Assembly: GCA_030537675.1 (NCBI GenBank)
Contig: JAUNVL010000005.1
Location: 1 to 64,000 of the forward strand
Origin: Propionibacteriaceae bacterium
GTDB taxonomy: Bacteria; Actinomycetota; Actinomycetes; Propionibacteriales; Propionibacteriaceae
Length of the DNA stretch: 64,000 bases
Direction: 5' to 3'
A program made the position numbers and the translations under genes. Numbering within the stretch: position 1 is the first letter of the stretch; each line of letters opens with the position of its first letter. This document shows positions 7,634 to 15,807 of this stretch, piece after piece. The notes under the pieces are model-generated. The model did no database searches and was not told the origin of the DNA. It saw only the letters and a program-made list of their open reading frames with translations.

Positions 7634-8836
7634 ATGTCTCTCGTCGTGCGCGGTGCAACGCTGGCTGGTCTGGCTGCGTCCGCCAGACTGGCCAGGCTCG
7701 GACATCAGGTGACGCTCGACACCGGAGGCACCCCGCTGGGCGGCCGTTGGTCCGCAACCGTCGGGCCACACGGCCACCTCGTGGATGCGATGCCGCAGTT
7801 GGTGACCCTCCCCGCCACCTGGCGCGACGTCTTCAAGAAGTCCGGCGGGCACCTCGTCACCGAACTCAACCGGGCCGGCCTGGCACTCGTCGAGGCACCC
7901 GCTGTCGTACACCGTTTCCAGGACGGCACCACGCTGGAACTGCCGGCGGAGCGCGGAGCACAGTTCCACTCGCTGTCCCGGGTGTTCGGCGCATCGGCTG
8001 CCGAGCGTTGGCGCGATCTCCTGGACGATCTCGACGACGTCTGGGCAGCCCGCCGCGCCTTCGGCATCGACGGCCCCCACCTCCCCCGCACCTCGCCGGA
8101 GCGCCGCCGACTCTGGCTCGATCGCAGCGTGGACGACCTCGCTGACCGGCTCGAGCACCCACAGCTCAGGCGCCTGGTCTCGGATCTCGGATACATCGGC
8201 GGGACACGCTCACGCGGGGCACCAGCGCTGTTGGCCACGGATTTCGTGCTCGCCAGAACCTTCGGCAGATGGCAGATCGTTGACGTCGAGGGGCGTGGGC
8301 AGCGAGCATCACGGCTCGTGGAGTTGCTGGCCGACCGGGTCACCGAGCGCGGCGTCAGGATCGTCAACAGCACCGTGTCACCCTCCGACGTCGACTGTCG
8401 CCCGCGAGCCATCCGCTCCTTGCTGCGTTCCGCACCTCGCCCCGCGCTGCGGCCCCTCATCACCCATGAGATCCGCGAAGGCGGGGGCATGGCATCCGTG
8501 CAGGAGATCGTCGATCACACCGCGAGCGGTCCGGTCACCACGTGGCTCCGGCCCGTCACCGACGGCGTGCTCGCCAGCATCCACGACCACCGTCACGGCA
8601 CACCGGACACCGATTGGGGACTCGCACCGGAAGACGCTCGTGCCTGGCTTCGACGCACGCCCATCGTGGACACCGTCCCCGCCGCCTCTGCCTGTTCACC
8701 CGCGGGCAACGACCCGTGGGCGGAGCTCGCCAGCGCAGCGCTTGCAGTCTACGAACTGCACGAGCGTCTCACCGGCGAGGATTGCCGGCCGACGAATCGA
8801 GACTTCAAGGGCAGTAGGCTTGCTCAGAGATCATGA
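7634..8836 (+). CDS. FAD/NAD(P)-binding oxidoreductase, phytoene desaturase-like
   Basis: 400 residues with an N-terminal Rossmann beta-alpha-beta unit. The dinucleotide loop is eroded: RGATLAGLAAS stands where GxGxxG is expected. A GGRW segment follows, as in amine oxidase/phytoene desaturase flavoproteins. The C-terminal part lacks a clean second FAD motif, although CSPAGNDPW may be its relic. Flavin binding is therefore uncertain. There are no carotenoid genes around it. The last codons overlap the DUF1707 gene start (ATGA), implying a two-gene operon. Confidence 0.65.
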   Translation: MSLVVRGATLAGLAASARLARLGHQVTLDTGGTPLGGRWSATVGPHGHLVDAMPQLVTLPATWRDVFKKSGGHLVTELNRAGLALVEAPAVVHRFQDGTTLELPAERGAQFHSLSRVFGASAAERWRDLLDDLDDVWAARRAFGIDGPHLPRTSPERRRLWLDRSVDDLADRLEHPQLRRLVSDLGYIGGTRSRGAPALLATDFVLARTFGRWQIVDVEGRGQRASRLVELLADRVTERGVRIVNSTVSPSDVDCRPRAIRSLLRSAPRPALRPLITHEIREGGGMASVQEIVDHTASGPVTTWLRPVTDGVLASIHDHRHGTPDTDWGLAPEDARAWLRRTPIVDTVPAASACSPAGNDPWAELASAALAVYELHERLTGEDCRPTNRDFKGSRLAQRS

Positions 8837-9342
8837 CGAACACACCGCAACCCAACCCCTGGGCAGGCTTCACCCGGGATCCGCGCAGCCGTGAGGCGGC
8901 GGGGCTCCGCGCCTCCGACGCCGATCGCGACCATGCCGCCAATATTCTGGGCGAGTCCTACGCCGACGGTCGGCTGCGGGACCCCGAGTACTCCGAACGA
9001 CTGGAATCGGCACTGCGGGCCACGTACCTGCAGGATTTTCTGCCGCTCGTCAGTGACCTCGCCCTGCCCTCGGAAATCGTCGTCCCGGAGCCACCTCGCC
9101 CCGTTGTGCCGTGGTTCCAGACACCGGCGTTTCGCATGGTGGGTGTCTCCGCCGGAATCATCATCGGCATGGGGATGCTGGTACTGCTTCTCGGCGGTGT
9201 CTCGTGGTGGATGATCTGGCCATTCATGTTCTTCGTGCTCCCCCAACTCATCCGACAGATGCAGAACGTCAACCAGCGCCCTCCCGGTCAGGGCGGCACG
9301 AACGAGCTGCCCAATCCGAACGCTGGCGACGACAACCGCTGA
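8833..9342 (+). CDS. DUF1707 domain membrane protein
   Basis: 169 residues. The N-terminal DUF1707 motif (RASDADRDHAANILGESYAD ... GRLRDPEYSERLESAL, about residues 26-65) is followed by two closely spaced membrane helices (~96-135) and a polar tail. DUF1707 is a SHOCT-like actinobacterial domain of unknown function, often at the N-terminus of small membrane proteins. The ATG overlaps the upstream TGA, so translation is coupled to the oxidoreductase gene. Confidence 0.82.
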   Translation: MTNTPQPNPWAGFTRDPRSREAAGLRASDADRDHAANILGESYADGRLRDPEYSERLESALRATYLQDFLPLVSDLALPSEIVVPEPPRPVVPWFQTPAFRMVGVSAGIIIGMGMLVLLLGGVSWWMIWPFMFFVLPQLIRQMQNVNQRPPGQGGTNELPNPNAGDDNR

Positions 9343-9425
9343 GGCATACGACTTCTCCACAGCTGACGCACCAGTCCGGTGATTTGTCGCACACATGTGC
9401 CCCACCGCCGCCTCGAACAGGAAAG

Positions 9426-9459
9426 GCCCACCCACCTCATCACCTAGGTTGGGGTGGGC
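9426..9459 (+). terminator. Probable terminator after the DUF1707 gene
   Basis: 8-bp inverted repeat GCCCACCC (9426-9433) / GGGTGGGC (9452-9459), about 85 nt downstream of the stop codon. Confidence 0.5.
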
Positions 9460-9516
9460 GGGACTGCCGAAATGGCTGCCAAACTGTCTCGCGTGAGTCC
9501 ACGATGAGGAGTCATG

Positions 9517-9723
9517 ATGAAAAGAAGTTCGCTGCTGTTGACATGCATCATCGGATTGGCATTGACGGGTGCGGCGCTGATCCTGCTTGTCCCGCCCATG
9601 TTCAATCCGGAGGGCACGAACAACGCTTGGCTCATCGGGGGCTTGGCACTCCTCGCCCTGGTTTTTGCAGCCGGCGCACTGCGTTGGAAACCGAGTTCCC
9701 CCGTCACCGACTCGGACAGGTAG
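9517..9723 (+). CDS. Small two-helix membrane protein
   Basis: 68 residues: a basic N-terminus (MKRSS), two hydrophobic segments (LLLTCIIGLALTGAALILLV and AWLIGGLALLALVFAAGAL) and a short polar tail. The second of two consecutive ATGs (9517) is preferred because AGGAG lies 5 nt upstream; the first leaves only 2 nt. I know no family. It is a single gene between two hairpins. Confidence 0.6.
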   Translation: MKRSSLLLTCIIGLALTGAALILLVPPMFNPEGTNNAWLIGGLALLALVFAAGALRWKPSSPVTDSDR

Positions 9724-9737
9724 GCAGGCCTGCACGG

Positions 9738-9758
9738 CGCCCACCGTTTGGTGGGGGC
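9738..9758. terminator. Bidirectional hairpin between convergent genes
   Basis: CCCACC (9740-9745) and GGTGGG (9750-9755) around a GTTT loop, in the short gap between the small membrane protein and the converging ccdA. Confidence 0.6.
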
Positions 9759-9781
9759 ACGGTTGGCTGGAGCGAGAAAAC

Positions 9782-10618
9782 CTAGTGTGCGTCGGCGTCG
9801 TCGGTGATCTGTTCGGAGTCCTTGCCGCGCGGTTTACGGACCTGCCAGAGAATCAGGCCGACCACGGCTGCAACGATCACGAGGGCGCCAATGTCGGGGA
9901 TCGCCTTGGCAAAATTGCCGAGCGCGGTCTCGAGCTTCAACTGCTGGCGCGCATCGAAGATCCCACCGAGCGCGCTCGTGGCGTCCGTGGTGAGGAAGAG
10001 GATGCCCAGCACGATGAAGAGGATTCCTGACACCAGCCCCCACACTGATGTGGTGATGGGGCCGATGCTCAGCGGTCGGGGCCTCAGTTTCTCCGAGAGC
10101 GACGCGCTGTCCCACACCCACGAAAGCACGATGAGTGGCACCACCATTCCTGCACCGAACATCGCCAGCAGCAATGCCCCGTACAGCGGTGACCCTCCGA
10201 CGGCGGCCATGGTCAGAACGGCCCCCAGCAGTGGCCCGGTGCAGGCGCCCGCGAGTCCGTAGACAGCGCCCAGGGCGATGACCGCGATGGGACCCGTCCC
10301 TCCGCCGCTGCGGAAGCCCGGGATGTTGAAGTTGACGCCCAGAACCTGCAGCAACCCCAGAGCGATGAGAATGATTCCCCCCACCAGGGCAAGGGTGCTG
10401 CGGTGCGTCGCCAACAGCGCCCCCAGCGATCCCGCGGCAAGCCCGAGCGGCACCAGTGTGATCAGCAGACCAAGGTAGAACAAACCGGTGCGGCCCAGCA
10501 GGCGAGTCCGGGAGGAGCCGAACGCGTAGGCGAAGAACGACGGCAGCAACATGGCCGCGCAGGGGCTCAGAAGGGCGGCCAGACCGCCGAGGAACGCCCC
10601 GGCAAAACCGACGCCCAT
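9782..10618 (-). CDS. ccdA: CcdA-type thiol-disulfide electron transporter
   Basis: 278-residue polytopic membrane protein of the CcdA/DsbD-transmembrane family. It moves reducing equivalents from cytoplasmic thioredoxin across the membrane. The two hallmark redox cysteines are visible in LLSPCAAMLLPS (helix 1) and AGACTGPLLG (helix 4). About seven membrane helices are followed by a charged cytoplasmic tail. Its start shares one base with the stop of the DsbA-like gene, so the two form a coupled unit. This suggests that it serves that thiol protein, although cytochrome c maturation is also plausible given the cytochrome genes further along. Confidence 0.9.
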   Translation of the reverse strand: MGVGFAGAFLGGLAALLSPCAAMLLPSFFAYAFGSSRTRLLGRTGLFYLGLLITLVPLGLAAGSLGALLATHRSTLALVGGIILIALGLLQVLGVNFNIPGFRSGGGTGPIAVIALGAVYGLAGACTGPLLGAVLTMAAVGGSPLYGALLLAMFGAGMVVPLIVLSWVWDSASLSEKLRPRPLSIGPITTSVWGLVSGILFIVLGILFLTTDATSALGGIFDARQQLKLETALGNFAKAIPDIGALVIVAAVVGLILWQVRKPRGKDSEQITDDADAH

Positions 10619-11442
10619 CAGTTCAGCTTGGCGATTTCGGCGGCGATCACATTCTCGAACACTTCAATGGGTTGCGCGCCGGAAATGAACTCGGTGCCGA
10701 TGAGGAAGGCCGGGGTACCGGAGATACCAAAGCTCTGGGCTTCCGAGGAGTCGATGTCGATGGCGGCACGTGTGGCGTCGGCCTTGTAGGCCACCTGGAA
10801 TGCGTCCATGTCGGGGACGCCCACCTGTTCGGCGATCTTGGTGACCACGTCGTCGCCCACCGGCGGGTGGCCCTGGTTGGGCAGCGATGCATACAGCGCG
10901 CTGGCGAACTCCCAGTACAGTCCCTGCTCGCCCGCAGCCCTGGCGCCAGCAGCCGCATTGATGGAATCGTCGCCGAAAATGGCGAGGTCGCGGAACTCGA
11001 TGCGCAGCGTCCCGTCATCCACGAGGGGCTGCAGGAGCGGCAGGGTGTCCTCCGTGAACACGGAGCAGAAGGGGCAGCGGTAGTCGGCCCATTCGGTCAT
11101 CACGATGGTGGCATCCACGGCGCCCTTGGCCAGGGGGTCACCCTCCACACGACGGGGCATGCTGAGGAGGAACTCGTCCCGCTCTGCGCTGTCTGCTGGC
11201 TCTTCCTGCGGGGGTTGGGCGTCCGTGCCGTCACCGGCCGCCGTCACCGTCACCGTTGCCTGGGGCGCGGCGCTCTGGCCGGATCCCTGGGTCATGACTG
11301 CCAGGAGCCCCACCACAATGATGCTGAGAACGATCACCGCCACCTTGTAGAAGCCCGTCATGTCGTTGCGACGTGGGCCTTTCGTAGGGCCGGAATCCAT
11401 CGCCGGCGTGGTGGACTGGTACTCGTTCTGCTCAGTGGACAC
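10618..11442 (-). CDS. Membrane-anchored DsbA-family thioredoxin-like protein
   Basis: 274 residues. A cytoplasmic N-terminus is followed by one membrane anchor (~residues 31-50), a Pro/Glu-rich spacer and a DsbA-type thioredoxin fold with active site CPFC in EWADYRCPFCSVF. The cis-Pro loop is GISGTPAFLIG. It should act on exported substrates outside the membrane as a thiol-disulfide oxidoreductase. The GTG start at 11442 has a GAGGGGG stretch 10 nt upstream. It is the first gene of the pair with ccdA and divergent from the HelD-like gene. Confidence 0.9.
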   Translation of the reverse strand: MSTEQNEYQSTTPAMDSGPTKGPRRNDMTGFYKVAVIVLSIIVVGLLAVMTQGSGQSAAPQATVTVTAAGDGTDAQPPQEEPADSAERDEFLLSMPRRVEGDPLAKGAVDATIVMTEWADYRCPFCSVFTEDTLPLLQPLVDDGTLRIEFRDLAIFGDDSINAAAGARAAGEQGLYWEFASALYASLPNQGHPPVGDDVVTKIAEQVGVPDMDAFQVAYKADATRAAIDIDSSEAQSFGISGTPAFLIGTEFISGAQPIEVFENVIAAEIAKLN

Positions 11443-11565
11443 TGTGCTGATACCCCCTCAAGGTTCTTCGTCGAGGCTATGCGCTGCCCCGCAATAAGAC
11501 GAAACGCTGATCGTGGTCTCCGTTCACCCATGTGTCTGGCTGGTGCTCTGACTGGAACAAAGCGG

Positions 11566-11571
11566 TAGGGT
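11566..11571 (+). promoter_or_regulatory. Putative -10 element of the HelD-like gene
   Basis: TAGGGT lies 24 nt before the TTG start, leaving a short leader that contains AAGGTGAGG. I see no convincing -35, and no rifamycin-associated inverted repeat of the kind found upstream of some helR genes. Confidence 0.4.
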
Positions 11572-11595
11572 TGAATGTCCGTCTCAAGGTGAGGA

Positions 11596-13809
11596 TTGAA
11601 ACACTTGACCACTTCGCGCGGCGAACTCCAGCAAGAAATCGCGCTCGAACAGGCACATGTCGACAAGGTTTACGACAATGTGGCCACTGCAACGGCCAGT
11701 GCCAGATCCATGGCCCACCAGGGCCAGCAGATGTTCCAGACTGATCGCACCAGCTTCCTCAGGGAAGAAGACAGCACCGCACTCTTCGAACGCGACGCAT
11801 TCGCCTACCAGGCGGCGCGCAGACTGGCCGTCCTCGACGCCGAACACGAGGGCCTTGTGTTCGGCCGTCTCGACCTTTCCACACCCGACACCCGCTACAT
11901 CGGTCGCATCGGTGTCCGCGACGAGGACTACGAACCGCTCGTCATCGACTGGCGTGCCCCGGCGGCGGAACCGTTCTACCGCGCGACGCAGGCCGACCCC
12001 ATGGACGTCATCCGGCGTCGGGTGCTTCGTTGCCGCGATGACAAGGTGATCGGCCTCGAGGATGACCTCCTGGACTCATCGGTGGCCACCGATCTGCCCA
12101 TCATGGGCGAAGGCGCATTGATGGCGGCCCTGACGAGGGCGCGTGGCCGGACGATGCGGGACATCGTCTCCACCATCCAGGCGGAACAGGACGAGGCGAT
12201 CCGCGCCCCCTACCAGGGAGTCACGATCATCGCCGGCGGACCCGGCACCGGCAAGACGGTCGTCGCACTGCACCGGGCCGCCTACCTCCTCTACTCCAAC
12301 CGTGCCCGCCTCGAGCGGGGCGGCGTGCTGGTGGTGGGCCCGTCGAACGTCTTCATGAACTACATCGAGAGGGTCCTGCCCAGCCTTGGTGAGGATGCCG
12401 TCACCCTGAAGTCCATCGGCTCCATCGCCACCGACGTCCTGGGGATGGCCAGCGAACGCGTCGACCGTGCACAGGCCGCCTCGCTCAAGGGCAGCCTCCG
12501 GATGCTCACGCTCCTGCGCCGACTCATCCGACGCCCACTCGTCGACGGCCCTGACGTCCTACGCGTCCGTGTGACGGTCAAGGGAGAGGTCCTGACCCTG
12601 GCCGGCGAGGAACTGCACCGCATCCGCGACAACGTGCTGTCCCACACCAAGCTCAACAAGGGCCGGGCACAGGCCCGTGACCTGGTGATCGCGGCACTGG
12701 CGGCGAAGCTGTCCGATGACGTCGACGTTCCTGCCGAAGAGGTTCCCCTGCTGATCGGTGAGCAGGCTTCGCTGGCGATGTTCATGACCACCTGGTGGCC
12801 GACGCTGAACGCCCCCGTCGTGTTGGCGCGCCTCGCTGAGCCCGAGCTGGTGGCCGAAGTTGCGCACGACTTCACCGCCGGTGAACGGGACGCCCTCGTT
12901 GACTCCTACACCTGGCTGCAGCGGGGCGACCACATCGAGACCTCTGGCTGGTCCGTGGCGGACATGGCGCTGCTCGATGAGCTGCTCGACATGCTCGGGC
13001 CAGCACCTGTCGAGGACGACCTCGACATCGAGGAGCCCGTCTTCATCGACATGGGCGACATCGCAGAACTGGTGACCACCTCCGACGAACTGCGCCGCGA
13101 CCGCACCGTCGATCCCGACGACGATCCACAGATCACCTTCGCCCACATCCTGGTGGACGAGGGCCAGGACATCACGCCGATGCAGTGGCGCATGCTGCGC
13201 CGCCGTGGCCCGCAGTCGTCCTGGACGATCGTCGGGGATCCGGCGCAGAGCTCGTATCCGGACCAGGCCGAGACGACGCGTGCGATGGCCGAACTGGTGG
13301 GCCGTGCGCCCACACGTCGATTCACGCTCAGCACCAACTACCGCTCCCCCGCCGAGGTGTTCAACCTGGCTGCCAAGGTGATCACGAAGGTGTTCCCCGA
13401 CGCCGACCTTCCCAAGGCCATCCGCACCACGGGGCTGGAGCCACGACTGGTGACGACGGACGCCGAACATGCTGACGAGGCCATCGTGTCGGAGGTTCTG
13501 CAGCTGGCCGGTCAGGTGAACGGCACCGTGGGTGTCATCTGCCCGCCGTCACGGATGCAGGCCGTCCTGCGCCTGAGCATGTCCGACGAGCGCCTCGCCC
13601 CACTCGATGACCGGCTGATGGTGCTCACGGCGCTGCAGGCCAAGGGACTGGAATACGACGGCGTCCTGGTGGTCTCGCCGGACGACATCATCCTCGAGGC
13701 ACCCGGCGCGGAAAGGGTGCTCTACGTGGCACTCACCCGTGCGACGCAGCGGATGACGGCTCTTGACGTGACCTCGTCCACGGCAGCCTGGAGATCACTT
13801 CTGACGTAG
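11596..13809 (+). CDS. HelD-like RNA polymerase-recycling ATPase (UvrD/Rep superfamily)
   Basis: 737 residues. The N-terminal coiled region (LQQEIALEQAHVDKVYD) is followed by a superfamily I motor core split by a long insertion. Walker A is GGPGTGKTVVALHR at ~213-226, DEGQD (~519-523) is the Walker B region, and NYRSP and VALTRA are motifs IV-VI. In the HelD/HelR family this architecture removes stalled RNA polymerase from DNA, and actinobacterial members can give rifamycin tolerance; that role here is inferred from family. The start is a TTG; 11596 (AAGG upstream) or 11605 (GAGG 10 nt upstream) are both possible. The 3' end overlaps the converging metF by 77 bp. Confidence 0.85.
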   Translation: MKHLTTSRGELQQEIALEQAHVDKVYDNVATATASARSMAHQGQQMFQTDRTSFLREEDSTALFERDAFAYQAARRLAVLDAEHEGLVFGRLDLSTPDTRYIGRIGVRDEDYEPLVIDWRAPAAEPFYRATQADPMDVIRRRVLRCRDDKVIGLEDDLLDSSVATDLPIMGEGALMAALTRARGRTMRDIVSTIQAEQDEAIRAPYQGVTIIAGGPGTGKTVVALHRAAYLLYSNRARLERGGVLVVGPSNVFMNYIERVLPSLGEDAVTLKSIGSIATDVLGMASERVDRAQAASLKGSLRMLTLLRRLIRRPLVDGPDVLRVRVTVKGEVLTLAGEELHRIRDNVLSHTKLNKGRAQARDLVIAALAAKLSDDVDVPAEEVPLLIGEQASLAMFMTTWWPTLNAPVVLARLAEPELVAEVAHDFTAGERDALVDSYTWLQRGDHIETSGWSVADMALLDELLDMLGPAPVEDDLDIEEPVFIDMGDIAELVTTSDELRRDRTVDPDDDPQITFAHILVDEGQDITPMQWRMLRRRGPQSSWTIVGDPAQSSYPDQAETTRAMAELVGRAPTRRFTLSTNYRSPAEVFNLAAKVITKVFPDADLPKAIRTTGLEPRLVTTDAEHADEAIVSEVLQLAGQVNGTVGVICPPSRMQAVLRLSMSDERLAPLDDRLMVLTALQAKGLEYDGVLVVSPDDIILEAPGAERVLYVALTRATQRMTALDVTSSTAAWRSLLT

Positions 13810-14662
13810 CCTGCCAGCGGTTCTGCGTGAAGAACTGCAACCCGGGCGCACCGGCCTCGAGGAGTTCGTGACACATCCTCTCGGCGCGCTCCAGCCCGAT
13901 GCGACGAACCTCGGCGGGGTCGCCCGCAGCTCGTAGCTGGGCGACGAAGTCGGCGGGAAGTTCGCAGTCGGCCAGCGCGGCGAACCGCTCGATCTGGGTG
14001 ATGACGGTCAGCGGCATGATCCCGGGGATGATGGGGATGTCGGAGCCCCGTGCTCGCACCCGCTCCACCAACTCCACCCAGCGTGGTGCCTCGAAGAACA
14101 GCTGGGTGATGGCGAACTCCGCACCCGCGTTCGCCTTCTCCACCACGATCCGGGCGTCCAGTTCGGGATCGTTGTCCGGCTGGTGCACGTTGGGAAATGC
14201 CGCCACACCCACGCAGAAGTCACCGCTGTCCAGGATGAACTCCACCAGTTGCGTGGCATTGCCCAGTCCCTCGGGGTGCTGCTCCCACCGCTGGGTGGGC
14301 CCACCGGGCATGTCGCCACGGATGGCCAGGACGTTGGTGATGCCCGAGGAACGGTACGCCTCGAGTGCCTCGGCCGTGTCCTTGCGCGACTGGGACACGC
14401 ACGTCAGGTGACCGACGGTGGCGTCGCCCCGCTGTGCCAGCAACCGGGTGGCATCGATGGTGCGCCCACGGGTCGATCCACTGGCGCCGTAGGTGACAGA
14501 GACGAAATCGGGAGCAAAACTCCCGAGCTTGTCGACGACCTTCGTGAACGTTGGCTCTTCCTCAGCGCTGCGGGGCGGGAAGAATTCGAAGGACAGCAGC
14601 GGCTCGGTGGCCGCGGCCAGGAGGTCGGCGATCGTCGGGGTCGGTGTGGGATCGGCTGACAT
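13733..14662 (-). CDS. metF: 5,10-methylenetetrahydrofolate reductase
   Basis: 309-residue TIM-barrel flavoenzyme that reduces methylene-THF to methyl-THF for methionine synthesis. Hallmarks are the start of the barrel SFEFFPPRSAEEE, VTYGASGSTRGRT, the folate-binding Asp in LAIRGDMPGG, and ITQLFFE. The ATG at 14662 lies 7 nt after TATTGT with no Shine-Dalgarno, so it is probably leaderless. The last ~25 codons are antisense to the end of the HelD-like gene. It is divergent from the polyprenyl synthase, with only 47 bp between start codons; the same pair (Rv2172c-Rv2173) occurs in mycobacteria. Confidence 0.93.
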   Translation of the reverse strand: MSADPTPTPTIADLLAAATEPLLSFEFFPPRSAEEEPTFTKVVDKLGSFAPDFVSVTYGASGSTRGRTIDATRLLAQRGDATVGHLTCVSQSRKDTAEALEAYRSSGITNVLAIRGDMPGGPTQRWEQHPEGLGNATQLVEFILDSGDFCVGVAAFPNVHQPDNDPELDARIVVEKANAGAEFAITQLFFEAPRWVELVERVRARGSDIPIIPGIMPLTVITQIERFAALADCELPADFVAQLRAAGDPAEVRRIGLERAERMCHELLEAGAPGLQFFTQNRWQATSEVISRLPWTRSRQEPSSAASHG

Positions 14663-14669
14663 GGCCCCA

Positions 14670-14675
14670 ACAATA
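14670..14675 (-). promoter_or_regulatory. -10 element TATTGT for metF, leaderless type
   Basis: On the minus strand TATTGT ends 7 nt before the metF ATG. Confidence 0.5.
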
Positions 14676-14696
14676 GGGAACGCCCCTGCGGTCCCA

Positions 14697-14702
14697 TAAG
14701 CT
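14697..14702 (+). promoter_or_regulatory. -10 element TAAGCT, leaderless type
   Basis: TAAGCT ends 7 nt before the GTG of the polyprenyl synthase. It is back to back with the metF element, so two divergent promoters share under 50 bp. Confidence 0.5.
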
Positions 14703-14709
14703 CGTTCAC

Positions 14710-15807
14710 GTGTCTGAGACTCCTGATGCCGCAAACCCCCTCGGTCCCGCACTGCTGGACTCCCTCTCCACGGAGCTGAGCCGCTTCCTCGATTCGCAGG
14801 AGGCTGCCACGTCGCAGGTGGTGACCGGGGAGTTGCTCCACCTGGCCCGGACGTTCACGGACGGGGGCAAGCGCCTGCGCCCCGCCTTCTGCTACTGGGG
14901 CCATGTTGCGGCCGGCGGTCACCCATCAGATCCGACGGGCCTGCTCAAGGCTGCCGCCTCCCTGGATCTTCTGCACGTCTCCGCGCTGGTGCACGACGAC
15001 ATCATTGATGCCTCCGACACCCGCCGCGGCATCCCGGCTGCGCATCACCAGTTCGCCGCACACCACAGGGCGCGCAACGGGCGTGGCAGCAGTGAGGAGT
15101 TCGGCACCGCCGCCGCAATTCTGCTGGGGGACCTGTTGCTGATGTGGAGCGTGGAACTGTTCGAGGACTGCGGCCTGGCCCCCGGGTCCATGATGCGCGG
15201 GCGCGCACTGCTGGCCACCATGCGCACCGAAGTGGTGTGCGGTCAGTACCTGGACGTCGGTGCATCGTTCGGGGTCACCGCTGCCTCCGATCTCGCAGAG
15301 GAGCTCGCTGTGGCGCGCCGCATACTGGAGTACAAGACCGCCCGCTACTCGGTGATGCGTCCCCTCCAGCTGGGCGCGGCGCTCGGCGGGGGCGACACCG
15401 CCCTGGAGTCCGCGCTGGCCGAGGCCGGCTCGCTGATCGGCCGGGCCTTCCAGATGCGCGACGACGTGCTCGGGGTGTTCGGGGATCCGTCAGTCACCGG
15501 CAAACCCGCCAGCGACGACCTCCGTGAGGGCAAGCGAACGGTGCTGGTTCTCACCGCCCTGGCTCTCGCCGACGACGCCGAACGCGCCACCCTGGAGTCA
15601 GTGCTGGGCAAGAATGGGCTGACGGATGACCAACTGCACGACGGACGCAGCATCATTGAGACGACGGGGGCCCGCGCCGAGGCGGAGCGCCTGATCACCA
15701 GCGATACTGCGCGAGCCGTCGAGGTACTGACCGAGGCGCCCATGACCAAGGAGGGTCGTGCAGCGCTGATACGGCTCGCCGAACTGAGTGCGCAGCGTGA
15801 CCGTTGA
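14710..15807 (+). CDS. Polyprenyl diphosphate synthase (trans type, likely GGPP synthase)
   Basis: 365 residues. The first Asp-rich motif is HDDIIDASD (~residues 96-104) and the second is RDDVLGVFGD (~255), both required for Mg2+-diphosphate binding. GGKRLRP is the substrate-binding Lys/Arg element. The enzyme condenses isopentenyl diphosphate with allylic diphosphates. Chain length cannot be fixed, but similarity to the IdsA/GrcC group suggests C15-C20 products. GTG start with a leaderless -10. Its stop overlaps the start of the P-type ATPase gene. Confidence 0.9.
   Translation: MSETPDAANPLGPALLDSLSTELSRFLDSQEAATSQVVTGELLHLARTFTDGGKRLRPAFCYWGHVAAGGHPSDPTGLLKAAASLDLLHVSALVHDDIIDASDTRRGIPAAHHQFAAHHRARNGRGSSEEFGTAAAILLGDLLLMWSVELFEDCGLAPGSMMRGRALLATMRTEVVCGQYLDVGASFGVTAASDLAEELAVARRILEYKTARYSVMRPLQLGAALGGGDTALESALAEAGSLIGRAFQMRDDVLGVFGDPSVTGKPASDDLREGKRTVLVLTALALADDAERATLESVLGKNGLTDDQLHDGRSIIETTGARAEAERLITSDTARAVEVLTEAPMTKEGRAALIRLAELSAQRDR

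Noticed and set aside
11443..11595. Rifamycin-associated element upstream of the HelD-like gene
   Set aside because: I looked for the long inverted repeat known upstream of some helR genes and found none in this spacer.
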